Assembly: GCA_030633365.1 (NCBI GenBank) | Contig: DAOVSY010000113.1 | Span: forward strand, 1 to 8,534 | DNA: 8,534 nt | Direction: 5' to 3' | Source of the DNA: Spirochaetaceae bacterium | Lineage (GTDB): Bacteria; Spirochaetota; Spirochaetia; B11-G9 | Shown: positions 6,301 to 8,534 of the stretch, one piece after another | Layout: every line of letters begins with the position of its first letter | How positions within the stretch are numbered: position 1 is the first letter of the stretch | Translations under genes and position numbers: made by a program | The notes under the pieces: generated by a model | Database searches by the model: none | Seen by the model: only the letters and a program-made list of their open reading frames with translations | Told to the model about the DNA's origin: nothing

Positions 6301-8534
6301 AGTTTGATGCAGTTGCAGGAACTTTTTTATTATAATGATTTTGAAGGTAGTAATATCTATCCTGATGAGGCTGGAGGGGTTACAAGCTATTCTAAAGTTG
6401 CTCCTTTAATAAGTATTATTCCAATGATTCATGCTGAAGGAGAAGGTGTGAATCCTGGATCCGAGTTTCTTAATGGGGAGATACTTCTTGATAAAATTTA
6501 TAATGATACAGGGACTGTTGTTGTAGAGAGTCTTTTTTTGGTTCCAAATTCTGGTTCATTGGGGCTTGAAAGCAGAGGTTCTCAGGGTACATTTATGATT
6601 CCAGGCGCTGTGATAAGCGAAACAGGAAGTGGAATTAATATCAGTTTTTTTAGAAATGGAATAGAACACAGTTACGCATTAAGTCTTCATGACAGTGTAC
6701 TTATAAGTATCCCTGCAATTATATTTGATAATGAAGTTCCAGGAGCTGTAACATCAGATTATATTTTTGCATATCCTGATTATAACACATTAGATCCATC
6801 TGAATTTAGTATCCTGATTGGATTACTGTCTCAGGAGGATAAGCAGTTTTTTGAAGATGTTTATATACGATACCCTGTAATATCTGATGTTGAAAGTTAC
6901 AATCTAAAAGGAGATGTTAGTTCTGAAGAGTTTGAACAATTAAATACAATTATCCCTGGTGACAATCTTCCTGATGGTTATGCTTCTTTAACTCCTTTAG
7001 AGTACAACACAATTTATGAGGGGGCCTCTGCAGATGAAAAACTTTTTTTAGTAGAGGTCTATAATCGTTACCCGGTAATTCCTGATATAATAAGCTATGA
7101 CCTTATTTCTGATTTAAGTGCTGAGCAGCATACACAGTTATTTCTAATACTTGATAATTTGAGTGATGATAACGATTCAATTCTCGATAAACCAGTTCTG
7201 GCAGCAAATCCGGAGCATGTCGGTATTATTGCTCTTAGTGAGTCTGAATATGATTTGTATATAGCAGGAAGCTCTGATGCTGAAGGTTTGTTTAATCAGG
7301 TGTTAAGCATAGATGCTGAAGTTTTTTATTGTTTAAAAGAGAGCCTTTCCAATGAGGAAAAACTTATAATAGAAGATATTGAAAGACGTTATATAAGAGA
7401 TGAAATTGAGTTCCCTTACTATAATTACAGTGAAACAGATGATTTGTATTTTATTAAAGAGGGATTGAATGCAGTAGATGAGAATAATATATCTAACGTT
7501 TTATCCGGACTGGGCATTAGTGTTTATACTAGTCTTTCCAGAGGTTTAAAATATTTTTCCAATACCAGGCTTCCTGTATCCTACAACAATATAAATTCTA
7601 TTGGGAATGTTGATAACTTAGTACCCGAAAGTAATATAGTATTGGAACACACAAATCCGGGAACTGTTACTATTCCTTATTTTGACAATCAGGGGAGAAG
7701 TTCTTATGTTGATCGATACATTCACCAGTATAATACAGAATTGGATTACAGTATGGAAAATCTTATTAGTTATCCCGAAACTATATTCAATGATGACACT
7801 CTCCCTGGTACAGATTTTATAAATGATACTGAAGAGGATAAAATTCCAAATAAATTTGAAGTTTTTAGTGGAGGTGTCGGAGGTTGGTTCTATGGTTCCT
7901 GGACAGGGTATTATGATTTTAATAAAGATCATTTGCATTCCTTTCCCCCTGTCGTTGAGGAAGGGGAAGTAATTCTTCCGAAATATTTTATATCTATGAT
8001 ACCGAATGTAAAAGTTGATGGTAGTTCCGGACCGGAAGTTTCAGAGATTGGGAAAAAACAGATTTTAACACTTAATGATCAAACTCTAATTGGAGATGTA
8101 AGTTCATATACTGATTCTGATTTTGATGATAATGGAAACCCTGTAAATAAAACTTATATTTTTACTTCTGCAGTAGAAGGAAATATTCTGCATGCAGACA
8201 GAAACGGGGGAGACACCTTTTTTAATATTCCAAGAGGAAGTACTTCCATATCAGGAGGCAGGATTGGAAATATCAGTGAAGCTAAATCTGAGTCTACGGA
8301 TGTAAACGGTGGAATAGATGCAGGCCTTGTGTCTTTCTCATTCAGTAAAAATGAGGGAAAATCCTGGCAGTATCAGGATATGATGGATATAAACGGTGAC
8401 AGATATCCTGATATAATCTCGTATACTTCCGATAAGTCCGGGTCTGGTAGTTTTTCAGTTGTAGAGGGTAATGGACAGGGGTTTTCTAATAAAGAAAACT
8501 ATACAAGTCCCATTAATCATCTTTCATATAATAA
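3334..8534 (+). CDS. Giant secreted SpvB/TcB-like protein, 5' part (runs off the window)
   Basis: The frame is open for 1733 codons with no stop before the edge. Residues 1-27 are a Sec signal peptide (cleavage near PLIA-DNA). Residues about 30-88 are an acidic linker. Residues about 90-215 look like a ZU5-type domain (LEIPAGA, then FLPDG and a strand-rich tail). Residues about 235-500 carry hallmarks of the SpvB domain of Salmonella SpvB and insecticidal TcaC/TcdB proteins: IPPGRG, PNLALSYNS, GRGFDISVPSI, FGLPKYDDTDTYIL, and YD-like IYDYDSDNKYTYL. FG-GAP/VCBS calcium-loop motifs follow: DINGDGLSD (610-618), DINGDGFID (690-698), DINGDRYPD (1685-1693). Near 755, PLRKWKAYTGG may begin a jelly-roll domain. 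Residues about 900-1640 are acidic and unrecognised, with a 66-residue repeat at 1153-1272. TcB-type proteins form a hollow shell around a C-terminal effector; whether Rhs/YD repeats and a toxin tip follow here lies beyond the window. Unlike classic Tc toxins it has its own Sec signal. No ADP-ribosyltransferase domain is seen in this part. Confidence 0.9.
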   Translation, partial: MNTIRKNTAFALLVFFILSIIPFPLIADNAEVYRDIFIEETLSEVYIPVADEATVPANEMQDPDVETQDLASLQQETHVSFPPLEMFSQRINPDTSSILEYNGIKLEIPAGAVDYEVTIEIIKLEFAPSVNETIKNVTAGAASYRFLPDGIHFNKNIKISIPFSKAVLESETALSNLFTYFYDEAGNNWERLPRVEIDKENVVVSLTNHFTDMINATLKMPESPGPVNFDINSIKNLETANPSSGVMSLKGLTPDSGGSASFQIPLNIPPGRGSAYPNLALSYNSESPNSWMGRGFDISVPSITTDTRFGLPKYDDTDTYILGGEELVLTSSSGSGKIYRSRVEKEFKRIVRTQSTEFDYWEITDKNGRVQIFGIEEGWIGPDRTNHSKTYTWYLTKETDANGNFVSYIYDYDSDNKYTYLREIHYSGNNSVSTTDSEPYKVIFNTSELRPDKRIDARGTFVSKLIRRLDEVQISYNGDVFRTYAFGYEQNEFGQTVLKSFTELDGSGNEFYVYGFDYNKLSTRDAGAGIIAYDGFGEDAIEWGAVTGSTFPGLNQTRTFGIGASLYLGVKFELLKHVSFLKWRWRTIAELGVRGGVNFSGTIAKSTLLDINGDGLSDAVWRDGGTLKAYPNTGFGFDTVNELTLPGLPGLLNRSNQKGFSLGVTAGLLGVSGSITMQRNWMNGLSVFTDINGDGFIDFLKADNDKYYMNTVNNFTPVSFTNSLVEVSQSENINEEDYLRTYFSQEPLRKWKAYTGGSIEVTQTVNLIDPNLVSDDGIIAVTYPEDGYPVSSITLRSDHPTGSDSRSFDIEDGDEMFFHMDALEDSRGDNIQWDINISYTDINYFEKLNETVIIFPEEHYLYSLPDNRLVDFYDSEYVRYQTDPSRYRWEYTLKQNWEDYFNTSSGNAIIENGFFVPARIPEDIFVTIFSSASDTETILDIYGEPEDLILGGKAALIDSYNYRAEFKDFIRRNSGANETIRDILALQELSLMQLQELFYYNDFEGSNIYPDEAGGVTSYSKVAPLISIIPMIHAEGEGVNPGSEFLNGEILLDKIYNDTGTVVVESLFLVPNSGSLGLESRGSQGTFMIPGAVISETGSGINISFFRNGIEHSYALSLHDSVLISIPAIIFDNEVPGAVTSDYIFAYPDYNTLDPSEFSILIGLLSQEDKQFFEDVYIRYPVISDVESYNLKGDVSSEEFEQLNTIIPGDNLPDGYASLTPLEYNTIYEGASADEKLFLVEVYNRYPVIPDIISYDLISDLSAEQHTQLFLILDNLSDDNDSILDKPVLAANPEHVGIIALSESEYDLYIAGSSDAEGLFNQVLSIDAEVFYCLKESLSNEEKLIIEDIERRYIRDEIEFPYYNYSETDDLYFIKEGLNAVDENNISNVLSGLGISVYTSLSRGLKYFSNTRLPVSYNNINSIGNVDNLVPESNIVLEHTNPGTVTIPYFDNQGRSSYVDRYIHQYNTELDYSMENLISYPETIFNDDTLPGTDFINDTEEDKIPNKFEVFSGGVGGWFYGSWTGYYDFNKDHLHSFPPVVEEGEVILPKYFISMIPNVKVDGSSGPEVSEIGKKQILTLNDQTLIGDVSSYTDSDFDDNGNPVNKTYIFTSAVEGNILHADRNGGDTFFNIPRGSTSISGGRIGNISEAKSESTDVNGGIDAGLVSFSFSKNEGKSWQYQDMMDINGDRYPDIISYTSDKSGSGSFSVVEGNGQGFSNKENYTSPINHLSYN
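3508..3541 (+). repeat. Short near-identical direct repeat beside the palindrome
   Basis: GAGATGCAAGATC (3508-3520) and GAGACGCAAGATC (3529-3541) agree at 12 of 13 bases, 21 nt (seven codons) apart. The second unit lies in the left part of the 28-bp palindrome. The first may be a decayed half of another copy of the same element, or a footprint of its insertion. Both are read in the same frame (EMQD and ETQD). Confidence 0.5.
3526..3553. repeat. Perfect 28-bp palindrome carried in frame (REP-like element)
   Basis: The half-site GTAGAGACGCAAGA (3526-3539) is followed directly by its exact reverse complement (3540-3553), with no spacer, so the whole 28 bp reads the same on both strands. It is translated as residues 65-73 (VETQDLASL) in the low-complexity linker between the signal peptide and the ZU5-like domain. 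The reading frame is intact across it. Perfect palindromes of this GTAGAGACG...CGTCTCTAC type are, from memory, dispersed in several bacterial phyla and resemble REP/MITE-class repeats. No transposase lies nearby in this window. Confidence 0.75.
4306..4331 (+). other. 11-bp perfect hairpin inside the SpvB-domain coding region
   Basis: GAAGAGCTTGT (4306-4316) and ACAAGCTCTTC (4321-4331) are exact reverse complements around a 4-nt loop CCTT. It encodes EELVLTSS, within the conserved SpvB-domain segment. No T-run follows, so it is not a normal intrinsic terminator. It could cause translational pausing or be chance, though 11 perfect pairs with so small a loop is uncommon in this length of DNA. 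Confidence 0.6.
6790..7149 (+). repeat. 66-residue tandem protein repeat, two clear copies, within the giant gene
   Basis: Residues 1153-1206 and 1219-1272 align without gaps at an offset of exactly 66 residues (198 nt), with 23 identities in 54. The signature is L-x-P-x-E near the start, then S-x-x-x-K-x-F, V-Y-x-R-Y-P-V-I-x-D-x-x-S-Y-x-L and D-V/L-S-S/A-E. A weaker third copy may follow from about residue 1301 (LSESEYDLY, later SNEEKLIIEDIERRY). The units look helical and acidic. No known family was recognised. Confidence 0.65.

Noticed and set aside
7618..7938. 106-residue open frame on the minus strand
   Set aside because: It lies wholly inside the giant + strand gene, has no visible ribosome-binding context, and its translation is low-complexity Ile/Phe-rich as expected from the antisense of AT-rich coding DNA.
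7943..7968. TTCCCC/GGGGAA inverted repeat in the giant gene
   Set aside because: Only six pairs with a long loop in a purine/pyrimidine-biased stretch; easily explained by chance.
8532..8534. TAA at the last three bases as the end of the giant gene
   Set aside because: It is out of frame: the in-frame codons are TAT, AAT and then an incomplete AA, so the gene continues past the window.

Overview
The window holds five genes, all on the + strand and packed head to tail, starting at 108 and running off the right edge. No RNA genes, CRISPR array, insertion sequence or convincing minus-strand gene is visible. The DNA is AT-rich (sampled lines mostly in the 30s % GC, the first gene lower). Every product carries an N-terminal membrane or export signal, and two have a lipobox cysteine. 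An AT-rich diderm using lipoproteins, a TolB-N-like/beta-barrel protein and a giant SpvB-type protein would fit a spirochaete. That assignment is inference from style; no marker gene is present.

Layout: 1-107 is a leader with the possible tail of an upstream gene, an inverted repeat and a weak promoter candidate. 108-773 encodes a membrane-anchored protein with a predicted coiled coil and one TPR-like motif. 774-1832 encodes a signal-peptide protein with a small periplasmic domain followed by a probable outer-membrane beta-barrel. 1834-2607 encodes a lipoprotein with an FN3-like domain and a pre-peptidase-C-like domain. 2664-3320 encodes a second lipoprotein with a concanavalin/laminin-G-like beta-sandwich. 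3334-8534 is the first 1733 codons of a secreted SpvB/TcB-like giant: signal peptide, ZU5-like domain, SpvB domain, FG-GAP/VCBS calcium-loop motifs, a roughly 900-residue acidic region containing a 66-residue tandem repeat, then a further FG-GAP motif. Its stop codon lies beyond the window.

Spacing supports one transcript: genes 1 and 2 abut, gene 3 starts 1 nt after gene 2 ends, and gene 5 uses a Shine-Dalgarno that overlaps the stop codon of gene 4. The inferred theme is a cell-envelope locus in which a barrel and two lipoproteins accompany a very large exported SpvB/Rhs-class protein.

The most noteworthy sequence-level signals are: a perfect 28-bp palindrome carried in frame inside the giant gene; a 56-nt segment before the second lipoprotein gene that copies the 3' end of the barrel gene plus the next gene's ribosome-binding site and start; the 66-residue repeat; and an 11-bp perfect hairpin inside the SpvB domain.
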